Virus record (IMG/VR): IMGVR_UViG_3300034082_002107
Coordinates: 1 to 35,214 of that record
Length of the DNA stretch: 35,214 nt
DNA from: a virus
Direction: 5' to 3' (one strand)
Below are positions 15,424 through 22,647 of the stretch, one piece after another; position 1 is the stretch's first letter, and each line of letters begins with the position of its first letter. Position numbers and translations under genes: made by a program. The notes below the pieces were generated by a model. It was not told the DNA's origin. It saw nothing but the letters and a program-made list of their open reading frames with translations, and made no database searches.

Positions 15424-15849
15424 ATGGAAAAAATTAAAAACGGTGATAATGTATCTGTTCATTACACAGGTAAATTAGAAGATGGTTCAGTATTCGACAC
15501 ATCTTTAGCTGAGGGTAGAGAACCTCTTACAGTAACTTTAGGTCAAGGACAATTAATCCCAGGATTTGAAAACGGATTAATTGATATGACCGCCGGCGAA
15601 ATCAAAACAATTGAAATTGAACCAGAAAATGCTTACGGAGATGTTAATCCTCAATTAATGAGTGAAATACCACTATCACAAGTCCCTGAAGGTGTTAAAA
15701 CTGGGGATATGTTACAGGGCCAAAACCAACTTGGACCAGTTAATGTTGTAGTTAGAGAAATTAAAGAAGAAACTGTTGTGTTGGACATGAACCATCCACT
15801 AGCAGGTAAGAAACTTATCTTTGATTTAGAAGTTGTATCGGTAAACTAA
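15424..15849 (+). CDS. FKBP-type peptidyl-prolyl isomerase, SlyD/SlpA-like
   Basis: 141 residues from MEKIKNGDNVSVHYTGK (a TTG two codons earlier is less likely). Blocks follow the SlyD order: YTGKLEDGSVFDTS, LGQGQLIPGFENGLIDM, insert-in-flap chaperone domain about residues 64-120 (NAYGDVNPQLMSEIP, VVVREIKEETVVLDMNHPLAGK), and LIFDLEVVSV. The metal-binding His-rich tail of SlyD is absent. It should act as a prolyl isomerase and holdase in the cytoplasm, perhaps for virion proteins. FKBPs are uncommon in phages. A near-consensus TATACTTG lies just upstream, and a clear terminator follows. Confidence 0.9.
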   Translation: MEKIKNGDNVSVHYTGKLEDGSVFDTSLAEGREPLTVTLGQGQLIPGFENGLIDMTAGEIKTIEIEPENAYGDVNPQLMSEIPLSQVPEGVKTGDMLQGQNQLGPVNVVVREIKEETVVLDMNHPLAGKKLIFDLEVVSVN

Positions 15850-15875
15850 TACAATTTCATTTATTTTTCAAAATG

Positions 15876-15899
15876 TCCCACGTCTTGTGGGATTTTTTG
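15876..15899 (+). terminator. Rho-independent terminator of the FKBP gene
   Basis: Stem TCCCAC/GTGGGA with loop GTCTT, followed by a run of six T on the plus strand. Confidence 0.75.
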
Positions 15900-15913
15900 T
15901 TTACATTAGCATT

Positions 15914-16447
15914 ATGAATATTTTCTTTTTGGATTGGGATACAAAAAAATGTGCAGAATACCATTGTGATAAACACGTGGTTAAGATGATACTTGAGACT
16001 GCACAACTATTATGTGGAGCCCACCATGTAACCCACCAAGCACCCACCAAGTACCGCCCAAGTACCGACCAAGTACCGTACAAGTTATCACACAAAAACC
16101 ACCCTTGTTCAATATGGGTTAGAGAGTCATTATCAAACTATCTTTATCTTTGTGACTTAGGACTTGAATTATGCAAGGAATACACTTATAGATACGGAAA
16201 ACGTCATAAATCACAGGATGTAATTGAGTGGTGTATTACAAATAAATTAAATATTTGTGACAAAGGATTTACTGAACCACCCAAAGCAATGCCCGATGAA
16301 TATAAAGTTACAGACGTTATAGAATCATATAGAAACTATTATAACGGTGCTAAGAAAGATTTTGCTAAATGGAAAAATAGAGATATCCCTAAATGGTTTA
16401 ACCCTGCATCAATTGTTGCATCTGAGCAACCAATTGTCCTTGTTTAG
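15914..16447 (+). CDS. Conserved phage protein resembling the pyrimidine-dimer glycosylase-like family
   Basis: 177 residues from MNIFFLDWDTKKCAEYHCDKHVVKMI. Earlier in-frame codons run into the terminator and are rejected. Conserved blocks: CDKHVVKMILETAQLL, HKNHPCSIWVRES, LCKEYTYRYGK, FTEPPKAMPDEYK and YRNYYNGAKKDFAKWKNRDIPKWF. I know this as a common phage protein, sometimes annotated as a pyrimidine-dimer DNA glycosylase (Pyr_excise-like), although activity is not shown. An 11-bp tandem repeat (16048-16085) fills the variable loop between ETAQ and HPC. Its 3' end overlaps the convergent gene by 50 nt. Confidence 0.8.
   Translation: MNIFFLDWDTKKCAEYHCDKHVVKMILETAQLLCGAHHVTHQAPTKYRPSTDQVPYKLSHKNHPCSIWVRESLSNYLYLCDLGLELCKEYTYRYGKRHKSQDVIEWCITNKLNICDKGFTEPPKAMPDEYKVTDVIESYRNYYNGAKKDFAKWKNRDIPKWFNPASIVASEQPIVLV
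16048..16085 (+). repeat. 11-bp tandem repeat inside a coding region
   Basis: Three copies of CAAGTACCGNN plus a partial fourth (CAAGT). Because 11 is not a multiple of 3, each copy is read in a different frame, giving the loop sequence TKYRPSTDQVPYK. Copy-number changes other than three at a time would break the gene. Confidence 0.8.
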
Positions 16448-16586
16448 ATTGTAAAACACGGATTCTTCCCATTTGCTCATCATTCATTTCAAAATGTTCT
16501 GACTTAATTTCGTTAATTTGATTATCTAAACGGGTATGTTGCATTAGAAGATTACTATACAATTGTGATTTTTGTTCTTGTGTCAT
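16398..16586 (-). CDS. Small coiled-coil protein
   Basis: 62 residues, MTQEQKSQLYSNLLMQHTRL then a heptad-like helix rich in Gln, Glu and Met (DNQINEIKSEHFEMNDEQM, VLQSKQGQLVAQMQQL). I recall similar 'LYS.L..EHTRLD..I..IK.E.FE' small phage proteins. The last 50 nt are antisense to the 3' end of the convergent gene, a longer overlap than elsewhere. Translation of both ends looks genuine. Confidence 0.65.
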   Translation of the reverse strand: MTQEQKSQLYSNLLMQHTRLDNQINEIKSEHFEMNDEQMGRIRVLQSKQGQLVAQMQQLMQG

Positions 16587-16617
16587 AAAATAAAAATAAA
16601 AACAAATTTAAAAAAAT

Positions 16618-16639
16618 AAACCCCTTTTATAAGGGGTTT
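16618..16639 (-). terminator. Hairpin terminator
   Basis: Stem AAACCCCTT/AAGGGGTTT with loop TTAT, following the stop of the 51-residue gene on the minus strand and then a T-rich run. Confidence 0.65.
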
Positions 16640-16643
16640 AAAA

Positions 16644-16799
16644 TTACTTGTTTGACCAATTAAAGTTCAATACAGTAAAAGAAACTTTTTTTGCAGACCA
16701 ATCCAATTCAATTGAAAGAATTATAAATGCTAAGACTTTAACAGTGATATTGATTTCATCAATTTCCTGTAATTTTAACCAAAGGTTGTTAAATTTCAT
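16644..16799 (-). CDS. Small hypothetical protein (51 aa)
   Basis: Starts MKFNNLWLKLQEIDEINITV and continues VLAFIILSIELDW to a basic/aromatic end. One hydrophobic stretch could be a membrane helix. Support comes from its position between a TATTTAT element (16821-16827) and a terminator, with no overlap with other genes. Confidence 0.55.
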   Translation of the reverse strand: MKFNNLWLKLQEIDEINITVKVLAFIILSIELDWSAKKVSFTVLNFNWSNK

Positions 16800-16820
16800 A
16801 ATAATAAGTTTTTATACTAT

Positions 16821-16827
16821 ATAAATA
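16821..16827 (-). promoter_or_regulatory. TATTTAT element
   Basis: Part of TATATTTATATAG, about 21 nt upstream of the ATG of the 51-residue gene and just before the stop of the 32-residue gene. Confidence 0.4.
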
Positions 16828-16830
16828 TAG

Positions 16831-16929
16831 TTAACTTCCACAATAATCATCACATTCATCTAACAATTCACCATCGTCATAAACTTCTTGGTTGTAATAG
16901 TCTTCGTCAGGGAAATTGTTTAGTGTCAT
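16831..16929 (-). CDS. Tiny acidic protein (32 aa)
   Basis: Starts MTLNNFPDEDYYNQEVYDDG and ends in E-C-D-D-Y-C-G-S. Almost every third residue is Asp or Glu, and two Cys lie near the end. A TATATTTG promoter lies about 20 nt upstream. Small acidic phage peptides are often inhibitors of host enzymes or nucleic-acid mimics; that is only a possibility here. Confidence 0.5.
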   Translation of the reverse strand: MTLNNFPDEDYYNQEVYDDGELLDECDDYCGS

Positions 16930-16949
16930 ATTGTTTTTATTTTAGATTA

Positions 16950-16957
16950 CAAATATA
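16950..16957 (-). promoter_or_regulatory. Bacteroidota-type -7 promoter element (TATATTTG)
   Basis: TATATTTG with a ~20-nt leader to the ATG at 16929. Confidence 0.5.
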
Positions 16958-16983
16958 GTGAAAAAATTTAATTATTAGGTTTT

Positions 16984-17331
16984 TTACCAATCAATTCCAG
17001 GACCAAATTTCCTTTCATCAATAATATCGTTTATATATAATTCAATATTGGGTAACAAATCTTCTATTCTATATTGAATTTCCGCCCTGATATTATCAAA
17101 ATCATCTCTTAACTGAGTTCTGTAAATATTAATGAGAACTTTTATCTTACCTGACATTACAACATCAACAACCTCAATCTTATCAACAGATTCTAATTCG
17201 TGCAATTCATCCATTTCACCCATTCCCCATTCTTCAGATTCTTCCCTTAAACTATCTAATTTAGAATTTATTAATCCTTGAATTAAATTTTTTGTTTTTT
17301 CTAATTGTTTTTGGTCTATAATGTACTTCAT
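16984..17331 (-). CDS. Leader-like protein, 'MKYIIDQKQL' type
   Basis: 115 residues. The start MKYIIDQKQLEKTKNLIQGL resembles the 'MKYIITESQ' leader but lacks TES and a clear (I/L)-x-E site. The C-terminal half (KIKVLINIYRTQLRDDFDNIRAEIQYRIEDLLPNIE, quoted in two parts: KIKVLINIYRTQ and AEIQYRIEDLLPNIE) looks like a small alpha/beta domain. TATTTAT lies 5 nt upstream. It may be a non-packaged paralogue that lost the cleavage signal. Confidence 0.65.
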   Translation of the reverse strand: MKYIIDQKQLEKTKNLIQGLINSKLDSLREESEEWGMGEMDELHELESVDKIEVVDVVMSGKIKVLINIYRTQLRDDFDNIRAEIQYRIEDLLPNIELYINDIIDERKFGPGIDW

Positions 17332-17336
17332 ATATT

Positions 17337-17343
17337 ATAAATA
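17337..17343 (-). promoter_or_regulatory. TATTTAT start-proximal element
   Basis: TATTTAT 5 nt before the ATG at 17331. Confidence 0.45.
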
Positions 17344-17376
17344 GTAAAAAACATATAAAAAATATTTTATAATAAT

Positions 17377-17407
17377 TTTGTGTGGTAAATAAAATGTATT
17401 ATATTTG
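17377..17407 (+). promoter_or_regulatory. Complete Bacteroidota promoter: TTTG, 19 bp, TATATTTG
   Basis: The -33 TTTG at 17377-17380 and the -7 TATATTTG at 17400-17407 are exactly 19 bp apart, matching the known Bacteroidota consensus. The ATG follows after TCCT, so the transcript should be almost leaderless. Confidence 0.75.
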
Positions 17408-17411
17408 TCCT

Positions 17412-17999
17412 ATGAAACAACTAATAATCATCATCACTTCTTTACTTACATTCTCTGTAACTGCTCAAGATATTGACTACAACAATTTTGATAACAAACG
17501 TCTTGAGCGTTTAGTATTTGAAGAATTAAACAAATACCGTGATTCTTTGGGTGTTGTTGATTTATTGTGGTCAGATGTAATGTATAAAAGTATTACCTGT
17601 AAGCAGACTTCAATCCTACAAAAAGGTTCAAGTTTATATCATCCCGATTTAAAAGTTTTATTTACCGATGAGTTCAGAACTTCATTATCAAAAGAATCTG
17701 AAAAACTTACAGGTATTAAGAGTCATAACAATTGTGCACCTAACTCGGTTACTATTTTAACTGAAAATATTATGTCGTGGACTTTGGAGGAAGTTACCTA
17801 TGAAGAAATGGCTAAAATTGCCATTATGTGCTGGGATAGGTCATACATGCATAAATGTGCTCAACGATACGATTATATTGAGGAGGGAGGTGGTAAAGGG
17901 TTTGTATCAATTTCCGCAAAAATTAATGACTCTAAAACAACAATTTTTATATCTTGTAATTTTGCAACCGTTAAAAAAAATTTACCTACTATTAATTAG
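17412..17999 (+). CDS. Secreted CAP (SCP/PR-1-like) domain protein
   Basis: 195 residues from MKQLIIIITSLLTFSVTAQ, a typical signal peptide with cleavage near T-A-Q. Upstream in-frame codons (YICP) are translated promoter. The mature part shows CAP-like features: LVFEELNKYRDSLGVVDLLW, a TENIM block near the middle and CWDRSYMHKC near the end. It has five or more Cys, suggesting disulfides in the periplasm. CAP proteins have varied roles, some on cell walls. As a host-promoter-driven secreted protein it may act at the envelope during infection. The fold assignment is moderate. Confidence 0.7.
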   Translation: MKQLIIIITSLLTFSVTAQDIDYNNFDNKRLERLVFEELNKYRDSLGVVDLLWSDVMYKSITCKQTSILQKGSSLYHPDLKVLFTDEFRTSLSKESEKLTGIKSHNNCAPNSVTILTENIMSWTLEEVTYEEMAKIAIMCWDRSYMHKCAQRYDYIEEGGGKGFVSISAKINDSKTTIFISCNFATVKKNLPTIN

Positions 18000-18010
18000 T
18001 AGGTAAATTT
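17978..18010. terminator. Bidirectional terminator overlapping both stop codons
   Basis: A 33-nt near-perfect palindrome (14-bp stem, 5-nt loop) flanked by A and T runs. The stop of the CAP gene (17997-17999) and of the OmpA-like gene (17992-17994) both lie inside it. Confidence 0.75.
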
Positions 18011-19392
18011 GTATTGTATTCAGGAAGAGTAATTATTAAACGTCTATTTATCGCAGTTTGAGCCTTTTTTTGTTCGTCAGTTCCTGTTACTTTTGGCCAT
18101 TTTGCATTTTTATCATACATGTCAGTTTCACCAATCGGGTTAGGAACAAAATTTGTAATTTCAGGTAAGTCAGAGTTTAATTTTTGTAAAATAACTTGAG
18201 CTCTTGCTTCAGATAAACAAAAATTGTAAGAGTTTCTAGTTCTTCCTCCTGGAACTTCACAACCTGGAAATGTTGACCCATCTGCATTAGAATCCGCAGT
18301 TGGTAACTTAGGGTCTCTATCAATAGACGCTGAAGTAGTTACTAAAATACCCTTTCGACCTGTTTTTTCATCTTTATAGTTATTCAAAAAATTAATATAG
18401 TCATTATAAACATCTTCACCATACATTCTTTTTTGTTTTTTTACGTCGTTTATGAAATTTTCTAAGTCTTGGGGGCCAGTTCCTTCTAAATTTGTTGTAT
18501 CAAATGTAAAAGGATTTTTTATATCTAAAGAAATTTTAATACTAACAGGCTTAGGTGGTGGAATAGGAGTAGGGTCTACTGTTTTTCCATGTGACGAATT
18601 GGGCCACCAATCACTTAAAAAAATTGCCATATTTTTTCTTTTAAATTTTCTAAATGACCAGTCACTAAAGTCTATTTGTGTGTAAGTGTTTTTCGAATCA
18701 AGGTTGTTTCTCATAACATACCACTCTTCTTTACTTTTTGGTACATAATATTGTAATAAATTTATTGTTGATGAATTACTAGGTACTCGTTTATTTACCC
18801 CGTCTCGACTTAGGATTTCAATATTCTTAGCGTCCAATACAACAGAACATAAATAAGGGTCAAATTTATCTATCTGAGGAGGTGCGTTATTTTCAGGATA
18901 GTTTATCATGATTGTTTGAAAACCTTTGGGAAATTTTGGAAGTACCTGATATATTCCTGGTTTAACTTGTTTGTCTAAAACTGAACTAAAACCTCCAAAT
19001 GTTTCTACTATCGACATATTAGTAATAAATTGATTATTTGTCACTGTTTTTGTGTTTAAATCAACAGTAAAATCTTCAGGTTTTCCACTAATATCTACAG
19101 CACCTTTAGTTGTATAACCACCTTTATTTCTATCATATTTGATGTAATATAAATTTCCACTTGAGATTACAACACCAATACGCCCGGCGAATGATTCGTC
19201 TGGAACAGTATTACTATTAAATGGACCAAATTCAAAAGGTTTATTTTCATTTTCACCAGTGTTTACCACCTCTGTTTTAAGGGCATCTTTTCTAGGAGGT
19301 TCCTTTTTTTGTTCAAGGATTATCCCTTTTTTTGTATATAATGATAATATACTGTTTCTTTCGTTTTCGGTGATTAAAAATCTTTTGCTCAT
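17992..19392 (-). CDS. Leader-peptide protein with OmpA-like C-terminal domain
   Basis: 466 residues. The leader KRFLITENERNSILSLYTKK continues to I-I-L-E (24-27). The central ~230 residues are unrecognised and beta-rich. From about residue 295 an OmpA/MotB-like domain follows: ISLDIKNPFTFDTTNLEG, FINDVKKQK, LVTTSASIDRDP, NFCLSEARAQVILQKLN and the closing TAINRRLIITLPEY, matching the 'S..RA..V...L' and 'N(R)R(V/I).I' ends of OmpA_C. Such domains bind peptidoglycan. With a virion leader it may anchor an injected protein to the cell wall (inference). TATTTAT lies 15 nt upstream. Confidence 0.8.
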   Translation of the reverse strand: MSKRFLITENERNSILSLYTKKGIILEQKKEPPRKDALKTEVVNTGENENKPFEFGPFNSNTVPDESFAGRIGVVISSGNLYYIKYDRNKGGYTTKGAVDISGKPEDFTVDLNTKTVTNNQFITNMSIVETFGGFSSVLDKQVKPGIYQVLPKFPKGFQTIMINYPENNAPPQIDKFDPYLCSVVLDAKNIEILSRDGVNKRVPSNSSTINLLQYYVPKSKEEWYVMRNNLDSKNTYTQIDFSDWSFRKFKRKNMAIFLSDWWPNSSHGKTVDPTPIPPPKPVSIKISLDIKNPFTFDTTNLEGTGPQDLENFINDVKKQKRMYGEDVYNDYINFLNNYKDEKTGRKGILVTTSASIDRDPKLPTADSNADGSTFPGCEVPGGRTRNSYNFCLSEARAQVILQKLNSDLPEITNFVPNPIGETDMYDKNAKWPKVTGTDEQKKAQTAINRRLIITLPEYNTNLPTN

Positions 19393-19407
19393 AAAAATGT
19401 TTTATTA

Positions 19408-19414
19408 ATAAATA
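19408..19414 (-). promoter_or_regulatory. TATTTAT element, long-spacing class
   Basis: TATTTAT, then TAATAAAACATTTTT to the ATG (15 nt). Confidence 0.45.
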
Positions 19415-19443
19415 TAGTCTTAAAAGAAAAAAAATGAAATAAA

Positions 19444-19466
19444 AAACCCATCTGATAGATGGGTTT
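19444..19466 (-). terminator. Hairpin terminator
   Basis: Perfect 10-bp stem AAACCCATCT/AGATGGGTTT with loop GAT, 23 nt after the stop of the double-leader gene, followed by T-rich sequence on the minus strand. Confidence 0.75.
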
Positions 19467-19488
19467 AAATTATTTTTTATAAAATTTT

Positions 19489-19944
19489 TTATTCATAAAT
19501 AGTTTCATCACTAATTACAACTTCATTTTTTGAATTTAACTCTGCGTAACGAGAATCAACTGGTTTTTCATTACAATATCTCTCAACAGTTATTGGGTCT
19601 GATGGTTTTTTTTCAATAAGATATTGTTTTAATTCTTCCTTTGTCTTAAGGACTTTTGTTCCTGTAACCGTGTATTTTTCGTTAGGACATGGTTTATAAT
19701 CCTCAGACAATAATGGTTTAACATTTCCAATCGATGACTCCATTAATCCGTAAAATCTACGTTTATAATGTTCAACAGTTGTAACACCCGTTGTTACTGT
19801 TTGAGTATTACCAGTAGTCCCTGTAGTACTTGATTGAGTATTACCAGATGTAATTGTAGAATCTTCTTGTTCAGATATTATTCTATTTTCTAAAAGTTGA
19901 TTTAACTTTTGTATGTGTCTTATTTTACTATAACTTTTGTTCAT
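19489..19944 (-). CDS. Double-leader protein: two capsid-type leaders joined by a Thr/Gly linker
   Basis: 151 residues from MNKSYSKIRHIQKLNQLL. The first leader ends R-I-I-S-E at 21-25. A low-complexity Thr/Ser/Gly linker with repeated 'GNTQ' and 'TTG' follows. Then comes a second, internal leader, VEHYKRRFYGLMESSIGNVK ending L-L-S-E, the same type that starts the proteins at 22579 and 25333. The rest (about 75 residues, PCPNEKYTVTGTKVLKTKEE...) is small and polar with two Cys. A leader found internally shows that these segments are movable modules. TATTTAT lies 4 nt upstream. Confidence 0.75.
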   Translation of the reverse strand: MNKSYSKIRHIQKLNQLLENRIISEQEDSTITSGNTQSSTTGTTGNTQTVTTGVTTVEHYKRRFYGLMESSIGNVKPLLSEDYKPCPNEKYTVTGTKVLKTKEELKQYLIEKKPSDPITVERYCNEKPVDSRYAELNSKNEVVISDETIYE

Positions 19945-19948
19945 ACTA

Positions 19949-19955
19949 ATAAATA
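19949..19955 (-). promoter_or_regulatory. TATTTAT start-proximal element
   Basis: TATTTAT, then TAGT and the ATG. It lies between the two genes and ends 2 nt before the upstream gene's stop codon. Confidence 0.45.
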
Positions 19956-19957
19956 TA

Positions 19958-20662
19958 TTAAGATACAATAATGTTCACATCAACATATTGCCAGTCTCTG
20001 TTTATCATTGTTTTATATTGACCCAAATTTTCTATAATACAATCCCATACAGGGTTTTCAAACAATTCATCATTATCATACTTTATGTCATAAACCAAGT
20101 GAACCATATCATCATAATTTTCCATAAAATGATGAACCTTTCTAACAAGGTCATCAACAAATATTTTTTCAATTTCAAAAGTGATGTCTATTCTAAAAGA
20201 TTCACTACTTTCCCAATACATTTCAAAGTTATCATCAACAATATATTTTCCATATATTGTATATATTATGCTGTTATTATCTCTGTATTTTATCTCAACG
20301 GTATCTGTATTTAAACATTTCCTTAATTTTTTTTCATTTTCTTTAGGAATATAAAACTCTCCTTTATTGAAATCATTTAATACTATAAGTGATGGACGTT
20401 GATATGATTTAATTGATACATTGGCAAAATTTCCAACAGTATCTAATTCATCATCAAGTAAAGAGCTGAGTGCATTGTATGAAAACGGAATGTTATTTGG
20501 ATTTTTTATCTTTAAGATTGGAACCTTAATTAGTTCATTATCCAAATAAACACCAGTATATTTGTCATCATGATAAATTATTAATCCGTGAATCTCTTTT
20601 GACTTAAAATAAACGGACATTACTTTAGAAAACGCCTTGTATTTGGGACGTAAATTACTCAT
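19958..20662 (-). CDS. Hypothetical protein, beta-rich
   Basis: 234 residues, MSNLRPKYKAFSKVMSVYFK, then alternating strands (LIIYHDDKYTGVYLDNELIK, SLIVLNDFNKGEFYIP) and an acidic helix-rich C-terminus. It has no leader and no recognised family. It lies 3 nt downstream of the gene 20666-21175 and is probably co-transcribed. Confidence 0.65.
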   Translation of the reverse strand: MSNLRPKYKAFSKVMSVYFKSKEIHGLIIYHDDKYTGVYLDNELIKVPILKIKNPNNIPFSYNALSSLLDDELDTVGNFANVSIKSYQRPSLIVLNDFNKGEFYIPKENEKKLRKCLNTDTVEIKYRDNNSIIYTIYGKYIVDDNFEMYWESSESFRIDITFEIEKIFVDDLVRKVHHFMENYDDMVHLVYDIKYDNDELFENPVWDCIIENLGQYKTMINRDWQYVDVNIIVS

Positions 20663-20665
20663 ATA

Positions 20666-21175
20666 TTATATTTCGTATTCGTCAGGGATTATTTCTTCAA
20701 CGTCTTCTTCTGTTGTATTAATCACTCGTTTCATATCTCTCCAATCAATACCATTGATTGATAGAACATGTACCATTGTCATACCTGAATTAAGTTTTTT
20801 ATCACTCAATAATGCCCATTCATCCGCAGTATCATCCTCATACATTTTCAAATAATTATATAAGATTGCAATATCAACTTCATCAGTAACTTCAGGTATT
20901 ATTACATCAACATAAACGTCATACATTTCTCCAAAGTAGTCGTCTGCCTCTTCAACTGCTTTTATTTGAACAGGAAGTCGGTACCTTTTGGACAAATCGT
21001 CAAGATAGAACTCAATATTACCACCTAACTTTGAATCAACCAATGCTTTTAAATATGGATATTGGGAAACTTTTTGAATGAATTGTTCCAAACCACCAAA
21101 AAACTTGGAGATTTCCATAACAGAAACTCCTTTATCAATTAAACCAATTACTTTTTGTGAAAAATTATCAGACAT
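20666..21175 (-). CDS. Hypothetical protein with a 'GG(L/I)..(L/F)I' helical N-terminal domain
   Basis: 169 residues. The first 55 residues (KVIGLIDKGVSVMEISKFFG, GLEQFIQKVSQYPYLKAL) match the segment after the leader of the protein at 33052 (ASQAGLLKTGEMFGGIEYLI). Both therefore share a small domain of unknown function, common next to short beta domains in phage proteins. The remainder contains an acidic alternating strand block (YVDVIIPEVTDEVDIAIL). No leader is present here. It precedes 19958-20662 by 3 nt. Confidence 0.65.
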   Translation of the reverse strand: MSDNFSQKVIGLIDKGVSVMEISKFFGGLEQFIQKVSQYPYLKALVDSKLGGNIEFYLDDLSKRYRLPVQIKAVEEADDYFGEMYDVYVDVIIPEVTDEVDIAILYNYLKMYEDDTADEWALLSDKKLNSGMTMVHVLSINGIDWRDMKRVINTTEEDVEEIIPDEYEI

Positions 21176-21184
21176 ATAAATTAA

Positions 21185-22579
21185 TTAAGCGGTAGGGAAA
21201 TCAGGTATTATATCTTGACTTTGTTTATCAGGAATATTCATTACATACTCATTTTTCCAACCGTTGTACATTTTATTTAAATCGATTGAATATTTAATTT
21301 TATTTTTTTCAGGATATCGTGTAGGTTTGATAATATCAATAGTCGTGTAGTAACTAAATAACCAATAAAATGATGCATTATTATACGTATTGACATATAT
21401 TGGCAAAAAATCTTTCTTAGACTCTACCGAATTCAAACTTTCACACGTTTCATCAAGAATTAAAATTCCATTCTCAATTTTTGTTCCACATCCATCATAA
21501 CCAATCATAATTGTATAATCGTACAAACATTGTTTAAAACTATCAATAAATTTGTTTAAATTTGAATTAATTTTAAGTCCTTTTTTTGAAAGTGTGTCAA
21601 ACAAAACTTTAAATCTCGTAAATTGTTCCTGTTTATCAACCCTATAATCTATTTGGGTATCAGAATCAGGGTCAGGAAAAATTTTATCAAAGTCTAAAAA
21701 TGATGAGGACGAATTAGATGATGATAAACTATGTGGATATTCTGATTTTTTATTTGAACTTATTATCCCATTATCTGAAGAGTGGAATTTAATTCCATTT
21801 TCATTAAAATATCCGTCAACTAAATGACCAATTTCATGTAAAACAGATTCTTCCCATATTCCGGGATTGTCTAACTTATAACCCTCACCAAAGAGATAGT
21901 CAGAAAAGGTACATATATATACAATTCCATCAACTAATGATGGATAAACATACATCATTGTATTAGGGTTTTTTTCATTGTAGTTAAAATCTAATTTGAA
22001 TGATATAGATGGTAAATATGTACTAATTAGATTATCAATCTCGTGTTTTACTTTATCCTCACTAACAGGAACTCCATTTTTTTTTGATATTGTAATTATT
22101 TTATTAATAATTTCAGGTTTTGATTTATAATCAAAATATTTTTTAAAAAAATTAATGCTTTTATTTAAAAAATTTGATTTAGCGTATTGTGTAGGGTTTA
22201 AATTTTTTATTTTTTGTTGAACCCATTTTTGAAATAAACTATTTTGAGATGTATAATATTCCTTATATGGTATTTCTTGAGCATATTTAATTTTTAGTGA
22301 TTCAAAATCTTTTTTTATTTTTGCATTAGCTAGTTCTATATCACGTTTTAATTTTAAATCAGGGTTGTCTTCAATTGTTTTTTTTGATATTTGTCGAGTG
22401 TTGTTTTGTTGGAATTGCCCACCCGCACCCAAATAATCTGATTTAGGCATATAATCAGATTGATTAATTTTTCTAACATCAAATGGTGGGTCTTGTTCCG
22501 AAATTAAAGGTTTAACATCACCAATGGTAGATTCCATTAAATTGAAAAATCTTTTTCTATAATTTTCAATATTGTTCAT
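21185..22579 (-). CDS. Leader-peptide zinc metallopeptidase (HEIGH)
   Basis: 464 residues from MNNIENYRKRFFNLMESTIG, leader ending L-I-S-E at 25-28. A central helical region (about 60-200) precedes the active-site segment WEESVLHEIGHLVDGYF with HEIGH at 248-252, the zincin signature. The later DKQEQFTRFKVLFD could supply the third ligand. The order resembles anthrax lethal-factor-like or related M-family peptidases, but I cannot place it exactly. A protease with a capsid leader would be delivered with the genome and could cut host targets early, as other injected phage enzymes do (inference). TATTTAT lies 4 nt upstream. Confidence 0.8.
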   Translation of the reverse strand: MNNIENYRKRFFNLMESTIGDVKPLISEQDPPFDVRKINQSDYMPKSDYLGAGGQFQQNNTRQISKKTIEDNPDLKLKRDIELANAKIKKDFESLKIKYAQEIPYKEYYTSQNSLFQKWVQQKIKNLNPTQYAKSNFLNKSINFFKKYFDYKSKPEIINKIITISKKNGVPVSEDKVKHEIDNLISTYLPSISFKLDFNYNEKNPNTMMYVYPSLVDGIVYICTFSDYLFGEGYKLDNPGIWEESVLHEIGHLVDGYFNENGIKFHSSDNGIISSNKKSEYPHSLSSSNSSSSFLDFDKIFPDPDSDTQIDYRVDKQEQFTRFKVLFDTLSKKGLKINSNLNKFIDSFKQCLYDYTIMIGYDGCGTKIENGILILDETCESLNSVESKKDFLPIYVNTYNNASFYWLFSYYTTIDIIKPTRYPEKNKIKYSIDLNKMYNGWKNEYVMNIPDKQSQDIIPDFPTA

Positions 22580-22583
22580 ATTA

Positions 22584-22590
22584 ATAAATA
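22584..22590 (-). promoter_or_regulatory. TATTTAT start-proximal element
   Basis: TATTTAT, then TAAT and the ATG at 22579. It sits directly downstream of the preceding gene's terminator hairpin (22605-22627). Confidence 0.45.
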
Positions 22591-22604
22591 CATTGTAAAA
22601 CAAA

Positions 22605-22627
22605 AAACCCCACTCGTGGTGGGGTTT
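22605..22627 (-). terminator. Hairpin terminator
   Basis: 9-bp perfect stem AAACCCCAC/GTGGGGTTT with loop TCGTG, followed on the minus strand by T-rich sequence, between the leader genes 22648-23025 and 21185-22579. Confidence 0.75.
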
Positions 22628-22647
22628 AAATATTCTTGTAAAAAAAA

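Noticed and set aside
19937-20314. Plus-strand frame of 125 codons
   Set aside because: It is antisense to two well-supported minus-strand genes and has a biased Ile/Phe/Tyr composition typical of antisense reading of AT-rich genes.
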